A stretch of DNA of 49,919 nt, from the NCBI GenBank assembly GCA_036397635.1, contig DASWIP010000074.1, positions 1 through 49,919 of the forward strand, given 5' to 3'. Numbering within the stretch: position 1 is the stretch's first letter; the number at the start of each line of letters is the position of its first letter. A program made the translations under genes and the position numbers. A model generated the notes under the pieces. The model was given only the letters and a program-made list of their open reading frames with translations, was not told the DNA's origin and made no database searches. Shown here piece by piece: positions 16,529 to 24,509 of the stretch. Source of the stretch: DASWIP01 sp036397635. GTDB lineage: Bacteria > Actinomycetota > AC-67.

Positions 16529-17053
16529 ATGCGCCACCGATTGATGCTCGCCGCGGCGCTCGCCGCGGTCACCGCTCTGCCCATAGTAGGAGCACAAGCG
16601 GAGGCCTCGTGCGACACGCCGATCTACCTGTTCAGCAACTTCCGGGTCCAAACCGGCCAGGACGACCCCCAGAACCCCGGCAACGAACTCCAGCCGGGGA
16701 ACCCGAGCGTTGCATCGACCGCCGCCGGCTGCGACGTGATCGCGGAGGACTTCCCCGAGACCCCGTGGGACGACCGGGACAGCGACTACATCTACCCGGG
16801 CTCCAATAACTTCACGGTCCGCTGGCTCGAGGGATCGTTGCCCGTATCCGGGACGATCGAGTTCGCCGGCGCGACCTACCAGCTGACCTTCGACGCCGGC
16901 CAGGGGACCCTGGGCGATCAGGTTGACAGCCGGCGCGTGTTCTTCCCGCAGGACCAGAGCATCGGCGGCGGAGACGCGGTGGTCACGGTTTGCCGCACCA
17001 CGACGAGCTGTGAGACCAAGACCTTCCGGACCGTTGACCAGGGGCCTCGCTAG
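16529..17053 (+). CDS. Secreted protein, tandem paralog A, 174 aa
   Basis: ATG 16529 follows GGAAGGAG. A Sec signal peptide (MRHRLMLAAALAAVTALPIVGAQAEA) precedes a mature domain of about 150 residues with four to five cysteines. It shares the block AGCDVIAEDFPETP and the C-terminal pattern VVTVCRTTTSCETKTFR with the next gene, so the two arose by duplication. No family is recognised. It is divergent from the moxR operon across the long control region and probably co-transcribed with the 17081 gene 27 bp downstream. Confidence 0.78.
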   Translation: MRHRLMLAAALAAVTALPIVGAQAEASCDTPIYLFSNFRVQTGQDDPQNPGNELQPGNPSVASTAAGCDVIAEDFPETPWDDRDSDYIYPGSNNFTVRWLEGSLPVSGTIEFAGATYQLTFDAGQGTLGDQVDSRRVFFPQDQSIGGGDAVVTVCRTTTSCETKTFRTVDQGPR

Positions 17054-17080
17054 AGGCTCGGACATCCAAGGAGACATGAG

Positions 17081-17596
17081 ATGACGATCAAGACGAGCGC
17101 CCGGCTGTTGCTGGTCGGGCTTGCCGCCGCGGTGGCGCTACCGTTCTCCGCCGCCCCGGCGACCGAGCACTGCGCCAACCCGGTGAACCTCCTGAGCGGG
17201 GCCGGACTGCTGCTGAACCCGCGCACCGCGGGATGCGACGTGATCGCCGAGGACTTCCCCGAGACGCCTGGTGACGACTCCAACTCGGACTGGATCATGC
17301 CGGGGGCGACCCAAGGCATCGTTCGCTGGACCGAGGGTTCCGAGCCGGTTGACGGGGTACGCGCCCAGGATGGGACCGTAACGGGGAGCCGGATCGATAT
17401 CGACGGCGTCGCGACCGCTCTCCGGTTCACGCCGGGAACGGGTCTGGACGGTGCGCCGGCGGCGTTCTTCGACTCGCAGGCGATCGGGATCAGCCGGACC
17501 GCCAGCCTGACCGCGGTCGCCACGATCACGGTCTGCCGCGACGAGGTGGGGGAGGACTGCGAGACCGCGGTGTACCGCGGGATCGCAGCGGTCTAG
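17081..17596 (+). CDS. Secreted protein, tandem paralog B, 171 aa
   Basis: AAGGAG upstream of ATG 17081. A Sec signal (MTIKTSARLLLVGLAAAVALPFSAAPA) precedes a mature domain that aligns with the previous product at AGCDVIAEDFPETP, at S-D-W/Y-I-x-P-G (SDWIMPG here, SDYIYPG there) and at the C-terminal T-V-C-R...CET. Divergence between the blocks is high, so the duplication is old. Cysteine positions in the shared blocks are conserved, pointing to disulfides outside the cell. Function unknown. Confidence 0.78.
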   Translation: MTIKTSARLLLVGLAAAVALPFSAAPATEHCANPVNLLSGAGLLLNPRTAGCDVIAEDFPETPGDDSNSDWIMPGATQGIVRWTEGSEPVDGVRAQDGTVTGSRIDIDGVATALRFTPGTGLDGAPAAFFDSQAIGISRTASLTAVATITVCRDEVGEDCETAVYRGIAAV

Positions 17597-17619
17597 GGCA
17601 GGGCGGTTTCGCTTCGCAT

Positions 17620-17826
17620 TCAAAGCCACCGCGCGCCGCTCCGGACGCTATGGTCAACGAACCTTGCGGGATCGGACATGATTCGCTTTCGTATCGAGCA
17701 TCCCGCCGGCGACGCCGCGGCCCCCCAGCCGGTGCCGACCGCTTCGTCGAGGTGGTAAGAGAGAGGCCCCGCGGGGCTTTTGAGCCAGATGTGGCCCTTG
17801 ATGTGTTTGCGTCGCGGTCGAGCCAT
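17620..17826 (-). CDS. Possible small basic protein, 68 aa
   Basis: An excellent AAGGAGG precedes ATG 17826. The product starts MARPRRKHIKGHIWLKSPAG and has no recognised domain, signal or membrane segment. The coding frame spans the palindrome GCCCCGCGGGGC at 17766-17777, which on the plus strand is followed by TTTT and could instead end the transcript of the two paralogs. The ribosome-binding site is the main evidence; the protein may not be real. Confidence 0.35.
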   Translation of the reverse strand: MARPRRKHIKGHIWLKSPAGPLSYHLDEAVGTGWGAAASPAGCSIRKRIMSDPARFVDHSVRSGARWL

Positions 17827-17896
17827 GGCCCCTCCTTGCGGGAACGCATGTGGTGGGGAGATGCTCGAAGCGTAGGAGTGGGTGTGACAGCCCCGG

Positions 17897-17912
17897 CGTT
17901 TCAGCTGAAACG
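17897..17912. promoter_or_regulatory. Perfect 16-bp palindrome CGTTTCAGCTGAAACG
   Basis: A fully symmetrical AT-rich-centred dyad in otherwise GC-rich intergenic DNA, 71 bp upstream of the possible small gene starting at 17826 on the minus strand. The symmetry suggests a dimeric DNA-binding protein site. The regulator is not identifiable. Confidence 0.4.
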
Positions 17913-18057
17913 TCTCGACGCCGCGATCGCGGTGCGTCGTCCTCCTCGTGGTCGTACCAGATCACGATCGTGCGGCGCGGGCGCATCAGCCATAGCACGA
18001 ATGTTGGGCACTCTTCTTCAAGCCTCCTCCCACCGAGCGGCTACGCGGGGTGCAGGT

Positions 18058-19392
18058 CTAGCGCTGCTCGAGGTCGTCGAACGCGCCGACGGTCGTCGAA
18101 ACCGCGGCCGGGTCCCCGACCAGGACAGTCTGGAGCCCGCGCGGGGTCAGGTAGCGGATCGCGGCGTCCTGCACGTCTTTGGGAGTAACAGCCTCAAGGT
18201 TGCGGCGGAAGTCCCTGAGGAAGTCCAGCCCGACCCCCGCGGCCACCAGCCCATCGACGTACGAGGCCAATCCCGCCTGCGTCTGCACTGCCAGGCTCGT
18301 CGCCCCGGCCAGGTAGCGGCGCGCCTGATCGAGCTCCTCCTGAGGAACCATCGATGCGGCCATCCGGCCCAGCTCGTAGCGGATCTCGAGCAGCGCAGCG
18401 GCGGTCACCTCGGTCCCGACGTCGGCGTTGATGATCAGCGCCGAGGCTCGACGCCGGTGGTCGAGCATCGTGTTCGGCGAGTACGTGTACCCCTTGTCCT
18501 CGCGGATGTTCTTGACCAGCCGTGACGAGAAGTAGCCGCCGAAGACCATGACCGCGAGCGCGAGCGAGAAGAACCCGTCCTCTCGCCGGGAAAGCGCAGG
18601 ACCCCCGAGCCGGATGGTCGTCTGGACGGCGCCGGGGCGCGCGACCAGCACGGTCGGCCGGCCGATCGATGCCGGGGCCGGCGCCGAAGGTTTGTCGAGC
18701 TGCGATCTGCCCTTCCAACCTCCCAGCGCTCCCTCCACCGCATCGAGCGCTTTGGCCGGGGTCATGTCCCCGACGATCACGATCGCGCTGCCCCTGGGGA
18801 GCACGCGCTGCTCGAAGAAGCGGCGCAGCGGAGCGGGACCGATGCGTCGCACCGCATCAGGGTCCGGCATCGGACGGCCGTAGCGGTGCTTGCCGAACAG
18901 CCGGGCGCGCAAAGCCTCGGACGCCAGCGCGCTGGGCTGCGACCGCTGGATGATGATCTCTTGGGCGACACGGTCGCGCGCGATGGCGACCTCGTCGGCC
19001 GGGAAGGCTGCGTCGGTCACTACCTCGGCGAGCAGCTCGAGCAGCCCCGGCAGGTTCCCGGCCAGCCCGCCGCCGCGGACCACCAGGTCGTCGCTATCCG
19101 CGCCGGCATCCAGGGAGGCACCCAGCCGTTGGAGGTCGCGCGCGATCGCGACGCTGTCTCGGGTCCCCGTCCCGCCGAGCAGTGTCTCGGGCACCAGCCG
19201 CGCCCGCGTTCCATCGCCCGTGTCGTATACGCCGCCGGCCGGGATGCGCAGCCTGATCTCGGCGCGGGGCACGGTCGAGCGGCGGATCGCGATCGCGCGC
19301 AGCCCGTTGCGCAGCGTTCGCTCCTCGGTCGGGGGAACCTTCAGCGGCTTCGGCCTGCCGACCGCCGGGATCTGTACGGGTGCCGCGCTCAT
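18058..19392 (-). CDS. M16-family peptidase homolog lacking the zinc motif, 444 aa
   Basis: ATG 19392 overlaps the stop of the upstream M16 gene by ATGA. The two-lobed M16 fold is recognisable: the N-terminal lobe (RTLRNGLRAIAIRRSTVPRAEIRLRIPAGGVYD) and the C-terminal lobe (SRLVKNIREDKGYTYSPNTMLDHRRRASALIIN, with the R/Y residues that close the chamber). Where active members carry HxxEH, this reads LVPETLL, so zinc ligands are missing. Bacterial M16 enzymes often work as a heterodimer of an active and an inactive subunit; this is the predicted non-catalytic partner. Cytosolic or surface location is not decided, as no signal peptide is seen. Confidence 0.88.
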   Translation of the reverse strand: MSAAPVQIPAVGRPKPLKVPPTEERTLRNGLRAIAIRRSTVPRAEIRLRIPAGGVYDTGDGTRARLVPETLLGGTGTRDSVAIARDLQRLGASLDAGADSDDLVVRGGGLAGNLPGLLELLAEVVTDAAFPADEVAIARDRVAQEIIIQRSQPSALASEALRARLFGKHRYGRPMPDPDAVRRIGPAPLRRFFEQRVLPRGSAIVIVGDMTPAKALDAVEGALGGWKGRSQLDKPSAPAPASIGRPTVLVARPGAVQTTIRLGGPALSRREDGFFSLALAVMVFGGYFSSRLVKNIREDKGYTYSPNTMLDHRRRASALIINADVGTEVTAAALLEIRYELGRMAASMVPQEELDQARRYLAGATSLAVQTQAGLASYVDGLVAAGVGLDFLRDFRRNLEAVTPKDVQDAAIRYLTPRGLQTVLVGDPAAVSTTVGAFDDLEQR

Positions 19393-20690
19393 CGCCCACC
19401 TCCGGCCTGCCACTCGAGCAGCGCGCGCTGATGTGGCCGCAGCCAGGTGCGCGCGACCTCGGCGACCTGCTCGGGCGTGACCGCCGCAAGGGCCGCCGGG
19501 ATCTCGTTGATCAGCTCGGCGCGGCCTCGCTGCTGCTCGGTCGCGGCCACGAGCATCCCGCGCGCCATCAGGTTGTCGATCGCACCCAGGAGATCGGCGA
19601 GGTAAGCGTTCCGGAACCGGTCCAGCTCCTCGGCATCCACGCCGTCGGCGAGCACGTCGATCTCCTCGTCGATGGCCTTGGTGATCTGCTCGGCGTCGGT
19701 CTCGGCCGGATGCCAGACGGCGATCTGGAACATCGAGGGGCCGCGCACCTCGAAGGTGCCCGCCACCAGGCCGACCTCGGCGCTGAGGTGGCTGGCCAGC
19801 CGGTCGCGCTTCAACAGCCGCTGGTGAAGCGAGGACGCGTCGCCGTCGCCCAGGATCGAGCCGGCGAGTATCAGGGCGCAGTACTCATCGAAGGCGGTGA
19901 TGGGGTCCGGGGTTCGGTAGGCGAGCGCGATCGCGGGTTGCGGCGCGCGCGGGTCGACGCGTTGCTCGCGTCGCTCCGACGAGGGGACCGGTTCGGATGC
20001 GTCGACGGTCGGTGGCACGTCGCGCGCGGGGATGCCGGCGAAGTGCTGCTCGATCAGACGCATGGTGGCGTCGGGGTCGATGTCGCCGGTCAGCGCGAGC
20101 ACCGCGTTACCCGGCGCGTAGTAGCGGTCGAAGAACGCCACCGTGTCGTCGAGGTTGGCCGCATCGAGATCGGCGAACTCACCGTAGGCGTTGTGCGCGT
20201 TCGGCCAAGTCTCGAACAGCGCCATCGGCAGGAACAGCCACGGGAACCCGCCGTAGGGCTGGTTCATCACGTTGACCTTGACCTCTTCCTTCACCACGGC
20301 CACCTGGGCGGCGAGGTTCTGCTCGGTCAGCCGAAGGCCACGCATGCGGTCGGCCTCGAGGAACAAGCCCAGCTCGAGCGCGTTCGACGGCATGATCTCG
20401 AAGTAGTTGGTGAAGTCGTTGCGGGTCGAGCCGTTCATGATGCCGCCGTTACCGTTGACCAAACGATCGTGCATGCCCTTCTCGAGCGAAACGGAGCCCT
20501 CGAACATCAGGTGCTCGAACAGGTGCGCGAACCCGGTGCGTCCCTGCGGCTCGGAACGGAAGCCGACGTCGTAATACGCGGCGATCATCACCGCCGGCGA
20601 GGAACGGTCGGGTGCCATCACAACCCGGAGGCCGTTGTCTAGGGTGGTCCGCTCGATGGGGAACGTGAGAGTGGTCTTGGGTCGCGGCAT
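19389..20690 (-). CDS. M16-family zinc metallopeptidase, catalytic subunit, 433 aa
   Basis: The zinc motif is intact: H56-L-F-E59-H60 (AHLFEHLMFEGS), with the downstream acidic ligand at E135/E136 (VVKEEVKVN). Length fits single-unit bacterial M16B peptidases. The start ATG at 20690 has no Shine-Dalgarno site; a TATCCT box ends 8 nt upstream, fitting a leaderless transcript. It is followed with a 4-bp overlap by the inactive partner. Expected role: degradation or processing of peptides by a heterodimeric chamber. No signal peptide is visible. Confidence 0.93.
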   Translation of the reverse strand: MPRPKTTLTFPIERTTLDNGLRVVMAPDRSSPAVMIAAYYDVGFRSEPQGRTGFAHLFEHLMFEGSVSLEKGMHDRLVNGNGGIMNGSTRNDFTNYFEIMPSNALELGLFLEADRMRGLRLTEQNLAAQVAVVKEEVKVNVMNQPYGGFPWLFLPMALFETWPNAHNAYGEFADLDAANLDDTVAFFDRYYAPGNAVLALTGDIDPDATMRLIEQHFAGIPARDVPPTVDASEPVPSSERREQRVDPRAPQPAIALAYRTPDPITAFDEYCALILAGSILGDGDASSLHQRLLKRDRLASHLSAEVGLVAGTFEVRGPSMFQIAVWHPAETDAEQITKAIDEEIDVLADGVDAEELDRFRNAYLADLLGAIDNLMARGMLVAATEQQRGRAELINEIPAALAAVTPEQVAEVARTWLRPHQRALLEWQAGGGR

Positions 20691-20698
20691 GACGGGCA

Positions 20699-20715
20699 AG
20701 GATAGCCGATACCAT
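20699..20715. promoter_or_regulatory. Back-to-back -10 boxes for two leaderless genes
   Basis: Only 32 bp separate the divergent starts at 20690 (minus) and 20723 (plus). Minus strand: TATCCT (20704-20699), 8 nt before its ATG. Plus strand: TACCAT (20710-20715), 7 nt before its ATG. Neither gene has a ribosome-binding site. The spacing predicts transcription starting at or next to the A of each ATG. The -35 regions would lie inside the opposite genes and are weak. Confidence 0.5.
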
Positions 20716-20722
20716 CGCGCCC

Positions 20723-22036
20723 ATGAACCCCCGCGGCCGCGTCTACGACCGCGAGATCGCACGGCTCGCCGTGCCGGCGCTCGGGTCCCTCGCGGCCGAG
20801 CCGCTGTACATCCTGGTCGACACCGCGGTGGTGGGACACCTCGGGACACGGGAGCTCGGCGGGCTCGCGATCGCGGGCACGCTGCTGACGACCGGGTTCT
20901 TCCTATTCAACTTCCTCGCGTACGGGACGACGGCGTCGGTCGCGCGCGCGTTGGGCGGCGGCGATCATCGCGGCGCGGCGTCGCATGCGGTCCACGGGCT
21001 GTGGGCGGCCGGCGTGCTCGGCGCTGCGTTGCTGCTCGGCTGGCTCGCGTTCGCGTCTCCCGCCGTGGACGCCATGGGCGCCGGGGCGAGCGTGCGGTCC
21101 TTCGCGCTGACCTATCTGCGCATCAGCGCGCTCGGGTCGCCGGCGATGCTGATCATGCTGGTCGGGATGGGATACAGCCGGGGGCTCCAGAACACGAGCA
21201 CGCCGCTGGTGATCGCGCTCGCGGCCAATGCTGCCAACCTGATCGTGGAGCTGATCCTGATCTACGGAGCCGGGTGGGGGATCGAGGCATCCGCATGGGC
21301 GACCGTATGGGCGCAATGGGGGGGCGCGGCGGTGTACCTGGCTGTGATGGTGCGGGCGGTGCGGGCGGCCGGGGTGTCGTTGCGGCCGCGGATGCGCGAG
21401 GCGCGCGCGATGGCCACGATGAGCGCGCACCTCTTCCTGCGGACCGGATCGCTGCTCGCGGCGTTGACAGTCGCGACGGCCGTCGCCGCGCGACTCGGAA
21501 CCGTCCCGGTCGCCGCGCACCAGATCGCGTTCCAGCTCTGGAGCTTCCTCGCCCTGGTGCTCGACGCCATCGCGATCGCCGGCCAGGCGATGATCGGCAT
21601 GCTGCTGGGCGCCGGCGACGCGGACGGCGCGCGCGCTGCTGCCGCGCGCATGGTGCGATGGGGCGTAGTAGCAGGTCTGGCGTTCGGGGTCGGTGTAGTG
21701 GCGGTGCGGCCGGTGCTCGGCGGCGCCTTCACCGCAGATCCTGCGGTGCGCGCGCTGCTCGGCGACGTGTTGTGGATCGTGGCGATCCTGCAGCCCATCA
21801 ACGCGATCGTGTTCGTGCTCGACGGTGTCCTGATCGGCGCGGGGGATGCGCGGTACCTGGCAGCGGCGATGGGCGCCGCCTCCATCGCGTTCTTGCCGCT
21901 CGCGTTCGCGGTTGTGGCAGTAGACGCGAGCCTGCCCGTGCTCTGGGGTGCGATCGGCGTGCTGATGCTCGTGCGGCTGGCGGGAGTAGGGTCGCGCTTC
22001 GCCGGAGGTCGCTGGCAGGTCGTTGGCCTACGTTGA
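20723..22036 (+). CDS. MATE-family efflux transporter (DinF-like), 437 aa
   Basis: Twelve hydrophobic segments span the protein. The N-terminal LAVPALGSLAAEPLYILVDTAVVGHLG and the internal GMGYSRGLQNTSTPL and VAAHQIAFQLWSFLALVLDAIAIAGQAMIG match the DinF branch of the MATE family. These are inner-membrane, cation-coupled drug or metabolite exporters. It is divergent from the M16 pair and probably leaderless. The 105 bp that follow hold no gene and lead to a response regulator. Confidence 0.92.
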   Translation: MNPRGRVYDREIARLAVPALGSLAAEPLYILVDTAVVGHLGTRELGGLAIAGTLLTTGFFLFNFLAYGTTASVARALGGGDHRGAASHAVHGLWAAGVLGAALLLGWLAFASPAVDAMGAGASVRSFALTYLRISALGSPAMLIMLVGMGYSRGLQNTSTPLVIALAANAANLIVELILIYGAGWGIEASAWATVWAQWGGAAVYLAVMVRAVRAAGVSLRPRMREARAMATMSAHLFLRTGSLLAALTVATAVAARLGTVPVAAHQIAFQLWSFLALVLDAIAIAGQAMIGMLLGAGDADGARAAAARMVRWGVVAGLAFGVGVVAVRPVLGGAFTADPAVRALLGDVLWIVAILQPINAIVFVLDGVLIGAGDARYLAAAMGAASIAFLPLAFAVVAVDASLPVLWGAIGVLMLVRLAGVGSRFAGGRWQVVGLR

Positions 22037-22141
22037 TTGCCCGCTTCTCAACGATATGCACCATGGAGTGGTAGATTCGGGCCCCCCGAGATAGCCCGGT
22101 TTAGTCTAGGAAAATGACCGAAAGGACGGCATCCTATCTCT

Positions 22142-22582
22142 GTGACGCGAGGAAACTCGGACGCGAAACGCGTCCTTATCGTTGACGACCAGCCCGACAT
22201 CAGGTTGATGTGCCGGGTCAATCTCGCGCTGGAGGGCTACGAGATCTTCGAGGCGGCCGACGGTGAGGCTGGGTTGGCTGCCGTACGTGACCATCGGCCC
22301 GACCTGGTGCTGCTCGACGTGATGATGCCGGGGATGGACGGCTGGAGCGTGCTCGATCAGATCAAGGCCGATCGCGACACTCGGCATATCCCTGTAGTCC
22401 TGCTGACCGCGCGCGTGCAGCGAGAAGACGAGATCCGCGGCTGGAGCAGCGGTGCGGCCGAGTACCTGTCGAAGCCATTCAACCCGTCGAGTCTCTCGGA
22501 CGTCGTGCGCCATGTGTTGAACCCCGACGAACCCGAGGGCGAACGCCGTCGGCGCGCGCTCGAGAAGCTCTCGATCCACTAA
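22142..22582 (+). CDS. Single-domain response regulator, 146 aa
   Basis: A receiver domain with all active-site residues: D15-D16 (VLIVDDQ), phospho-acceptor D59 (LVLLDVMMPG), T89 (LLTAR) and K111 (YLSKPF). About 20 residues follow the domain and are basic (GERRRRALEKLSIH), with no DNA-binding or enzymatic output domain, so it would act through protein partners like CheY or Spo0F. The GTG start at 22142 has only a weak upstream purine tract. No sensor kinase is in the window. It lies upstream of amt but separated by 227 bp. Confidence 0.92.
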   Translation: MTRGNSDAKRVLIVDDQPDIRLMCRVNLALEGYEIFEAADGEAGLAAVRDHRPDLVLLDVMMPGMDGWSVLDQIKADRDTRHIPVVLLTARVQREDEIRGWSSGAAEYLSKPFNPSSLSDVVRHVLNPDEPEGERRRRALEKLSIH

Positions 22583-22685
22583 CTACCCCCCGCGCCGAGT
22601 CCAAGCCCGTCGCCTCGTACGACGATCGATCCTTCTCCCGATCCCTCACGTTCGGTGGTCGTCGCACCGCCCCCGCCCCCTGCGC

Positions 22686-22731
22686 GGCGCGGTTTTACGC
22701 GCCGTTAACACGCCGGGAACCCATCCGAAAA
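22686..22731 (+). promoter_or_regulatory. Hairpin and GlnR-like direct boxes upstream of amt
   Basis: A 6-bp hairpin (GGCGCG/CGCGCC, 22686-22703) is followed at once by three 5-mers spaced exactly 6 nt apart: TTAAC (22705-22709), GGAAC (22716-22720) and GAAAA (22727-22731). GlnR in actinobacteria binds GTnAC-n6-GAAAC-like repeats ahead of amt/glnB genes; the match here is partial (one or two mismatches per box). Nitrogen control of the downstream genes makes such a site likely, but this one is tentative. Confidence 0.35.
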
Positions 22732-22757
22732 GACATCGGCCTAGTGTTGGCCGCGAT

Positions 22758-22788
22758 CCGGAGCGTCCGGTGGCGCTCCGGCTGTTTT
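22758..22788 (+). terminator. Terminator-like hairpin in the amt leader
   Basis: An 8-bp perfect stem (CCGGAGCG 22758-22765, CGCTCCGG 22774-22781) with an 8-nt loop is followed by CTGTTTT and lies 22 bp upstream of the amt ATG, just before its GGGGGGAG ribosome-binding site. It could terminate transcription coming from the response regulator, or act as an attenuator within the amt leader. Confidence 0.5.
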
Positions 22789-22809
22789 CCGTGAGGGGGG
22801 AGCAAGCTC

Positions 22810-24105
22810 ATGGATACCGGCGACACCGCATTCATCCTCGTCGCGTCTGCCCTGGTCATGTTCATGACTCCGGGGCTCGCGCTGTTCTACGGGGGCCTCG
22901 TCCGGCAGAAGAACGTGCTGTCGACGATCATGCACAGCTTCGTCGCGCTCGGCGTGATCAGCATCGTCTGGTTCGTCGCCGGGTACGCGCTCGGCTTCGG
23001 CCCCGATCGTTGGGGTGGGCTCATCGGCGGAGGGGATTACTACGGGCTGGCCGGCGTCTCGTTCACCGAGCCGGGTCCGTTCGCGTCGAGCATCCCGCAC
23101 GGCGGGTACATGGTCTTCCAGTTGATGTTCGCGATCATCACGCCTGCGCTGATCTCCGGCGCGTTCGCCGAGCGGATCAAGTTCGGCGGCTACGTCGCGT
23201 TCATCGTGTTGTGGTCGCTGTTCGTCTACAGCCCGATCGCGCACTGGGTTTGGGGAGGCGGATGGCTCGGTGGTCGCGGCGTTCTCGACTTCGCCGGCGG
23301 CACCGTCGTCCATATCAACGCAGGCGTCGCAGCGCTCGCGTTCGCGATCTACCTCGGGAAGCGCAAGGGCTGGCCGAAGGACGTGGCTCCGCCCCACAAC
23401 GTACCGATGACGGTGCTCGGCGCCGCGATCCTGTGGTTCGGCTGGTTCGGGTTCAACGCGGGCAGCCAGCTCACCGCCGAGGGGGCGGCGCTCCCGTTCG
23501 TGACGACGCATCTGGGGGCCGCGGCGGCCGTCGTGGGCTGGGCGCTCGTCGAGAAGATCAAGCATGGAAGGGTCACCACGGTCGGCGTCGCGACCGGTGC
23601 GGTCGCGGGCCTGGTCGCGATCACGCCGGCGGCGGGGTTCGTGCTGCCGTGGGCGGCGATGATCATCGGGTTCGTCGCGGGTATCGTCTGCTACCTGGCG
23701 ATCAACCTGAAGTTCCGGTTCGGCTACGACGATTCGCTGGACGTGGTTGGAGTGCATCTCGTCGGCGGCATGATCGGAGCGTTGCTGACCGGCGTGTTCG
23801 CGGAGGCGAGCTTGGACTTCTTGGACGGGTCCGGGGGTGGTGTCGCCGGCGCCTGGGGTCAGGTCGGCGACCAGCTGATCGGGATCGGTGCCACGATCGG
23901 CTTCTCCCTGGTCGTGTCGCTGCTCATCTTGGTCGTGGTGGACAAGACCATCGGTCTGCGTGTCGGCGATGAAGACGAAGTCGGCGGGCTCGACCTGGCG
24001 CTGCACAGTGAGAGCGCCTATTCCACCGCCGATGTCAGCACGACCGCCGGCGCGCCGTCGCCGGTCTCGGGAGGTCAGGATCGCCCCGCCGGACCGTTAG
24101 GCTGA
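22810..24105 (+). CDS. amt: Ammonium channel Amt, 431 aa
   Basis: Eleven-helix Amt/Mep fold with the twin pore histidines H168 (GGTVVHINAG) and H316 (VVGVHLVGG), and the family signatures FMTPGLALFYGGLVRQKN and ELTAEG-like SQLTAEGAALPF. There is no cleaved signal peptide. The C-terminal cytoplasmic tail (KTIGLRVGDEDEVGGLDLALHSE) carries the conserved segment that contacts the PII protein, encoded 22 bp downstream, and a further Ser/Ala/Pro-rich extension. It conducts ammonium across the membrane and is expected to be induced under nitrogen limitation. Confidence 0.97.
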   Translation: MDTGDTAFILVASALVMFMTPGLALFYGGLVRQKNVLSTIMHSFVALGVISIVWFVAGYALGFGPDRWGGLIGGGDYYGLAGVSFTEPGPFASSIPHGGYMVFQLMFAIITPALISGAFAERIKFGGYVAFIVLWSLFVYSPIAHWVWGGGWLGGRGVLDFAGGTVVHINAGVAALAFAIYLGKRKGWPKDVAPPHNVPMTVLGAAILWFGWFGFNAGSQLTAEGAALPFVTTHLGAAAAVVGWALVEKIKHGRVTTVGVATGAVAGLVAITPAAGFVLPWAAMIIGFVAGIVCYLAINLKFRFGYDDSLDVVGVHLVGGMIGALLTGVFAEASLDFLDGSGGGVAGAWGQVGDQLIGIGATIGFSLVVSLLILVVVDKTIGLRVGDEDEVGGLDLALHSESAYSTADVSTTAGAPSPVSGGQDRPAGPLG

Positions 24106-24127
24106 CGGGGATCGCGAGGGGAGGACT

Positions 24128-24466
24128 ATGAAGCTTGTAACTGCCATCGTGAAGCCGTTCAAGCTCGAGGACGTCAAGGAGGCGTTGCGCGGCATCGGCG
24201 TCCAGGGCATGACCGTCACCGAGACTCGTGGGTTCGGCCGCCAACGTGGCCACACCGAGATCTACCGTGGCGCGGAGTATCAGGTGGACTTCGTGCCGAA
24301 GGTGAAGGTGGAGGTGCTCTGCGATGACGATCAGGTCTCGCAGGTCGTCGAAACCATCATGAAGTCCGCGCGCACCGAGAAGATCGGCGACGGCAAGATC
24401 TACGTCACGACGGCCGAGCAGGTGCACCGCATCCGCACCGGCGAAGCCGGTCGCGACGCGCTCTAG
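24128..24466 (+). CDS. glnB: Nitrogen regulatory protein PII, 112 aa
   Basis: Full-length PII with start supported by GGGGAGGA. The T-loop (GHTEIYRGAEYQVDFVPK) carries Y51, the residue modified by uridylylation or adenylylation; B- and C-loop residues (TARTEKIGDGK-like SARTEKIGDGKIYV) are conserved. The trimer binds ATP/ADP and 2-oxoglutarate and blocks the Amt pore when nitrogen is plentiful. Linkage to amt makes GlnK the functional equivalent. No adenylyl- or uridylyltransferase gene follows; the cluster ends at a convergent gene. Confidence 0.97.
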   Translation: MKLVTAIVKPFKLEDVKEALRGIGVQGMTVTETRGFGRQRGHTEIYRGAEYQVDFVPKVKVEVLCDDDQVSQVVETIMKSARTEKIGDGKIYVTTAEQVHRIRTGEAGRDAL

Positions 24467-24483
24467 CTCGTTCGGCTGTTACG

Positions 24484-24501
24484 GCACCGCCGGCACGGTG
24501 C
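24484..24501. terminator. Hairpin between convergent glnB and the cyclase gene
   Basis: A 6-bp stem (GCACCG/CGGTGC) with a 6-nt loop sits in the 43 bp between the two converging stop codons, where a bidirectional terminator would be expected. No T-run. Confidence 0.45.
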
Positions 24502-24509
24502 TCGGCTCG

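Noticed and set aside
17654..17998. 114-codon minus-strand frame beginning MLWLMRPRRTIVIWYDHEEDD
   Set aside because: The first 25 residues look protein-like, but there is no ribosome-binding site and the rest overlaps the small ORF at 17620-17826 in another frame with poor codon use.
22741..24006. 421-codon minus-strand open frame
   Set aside because: Antisense to amt, whose pore histidines and signatures are complete.
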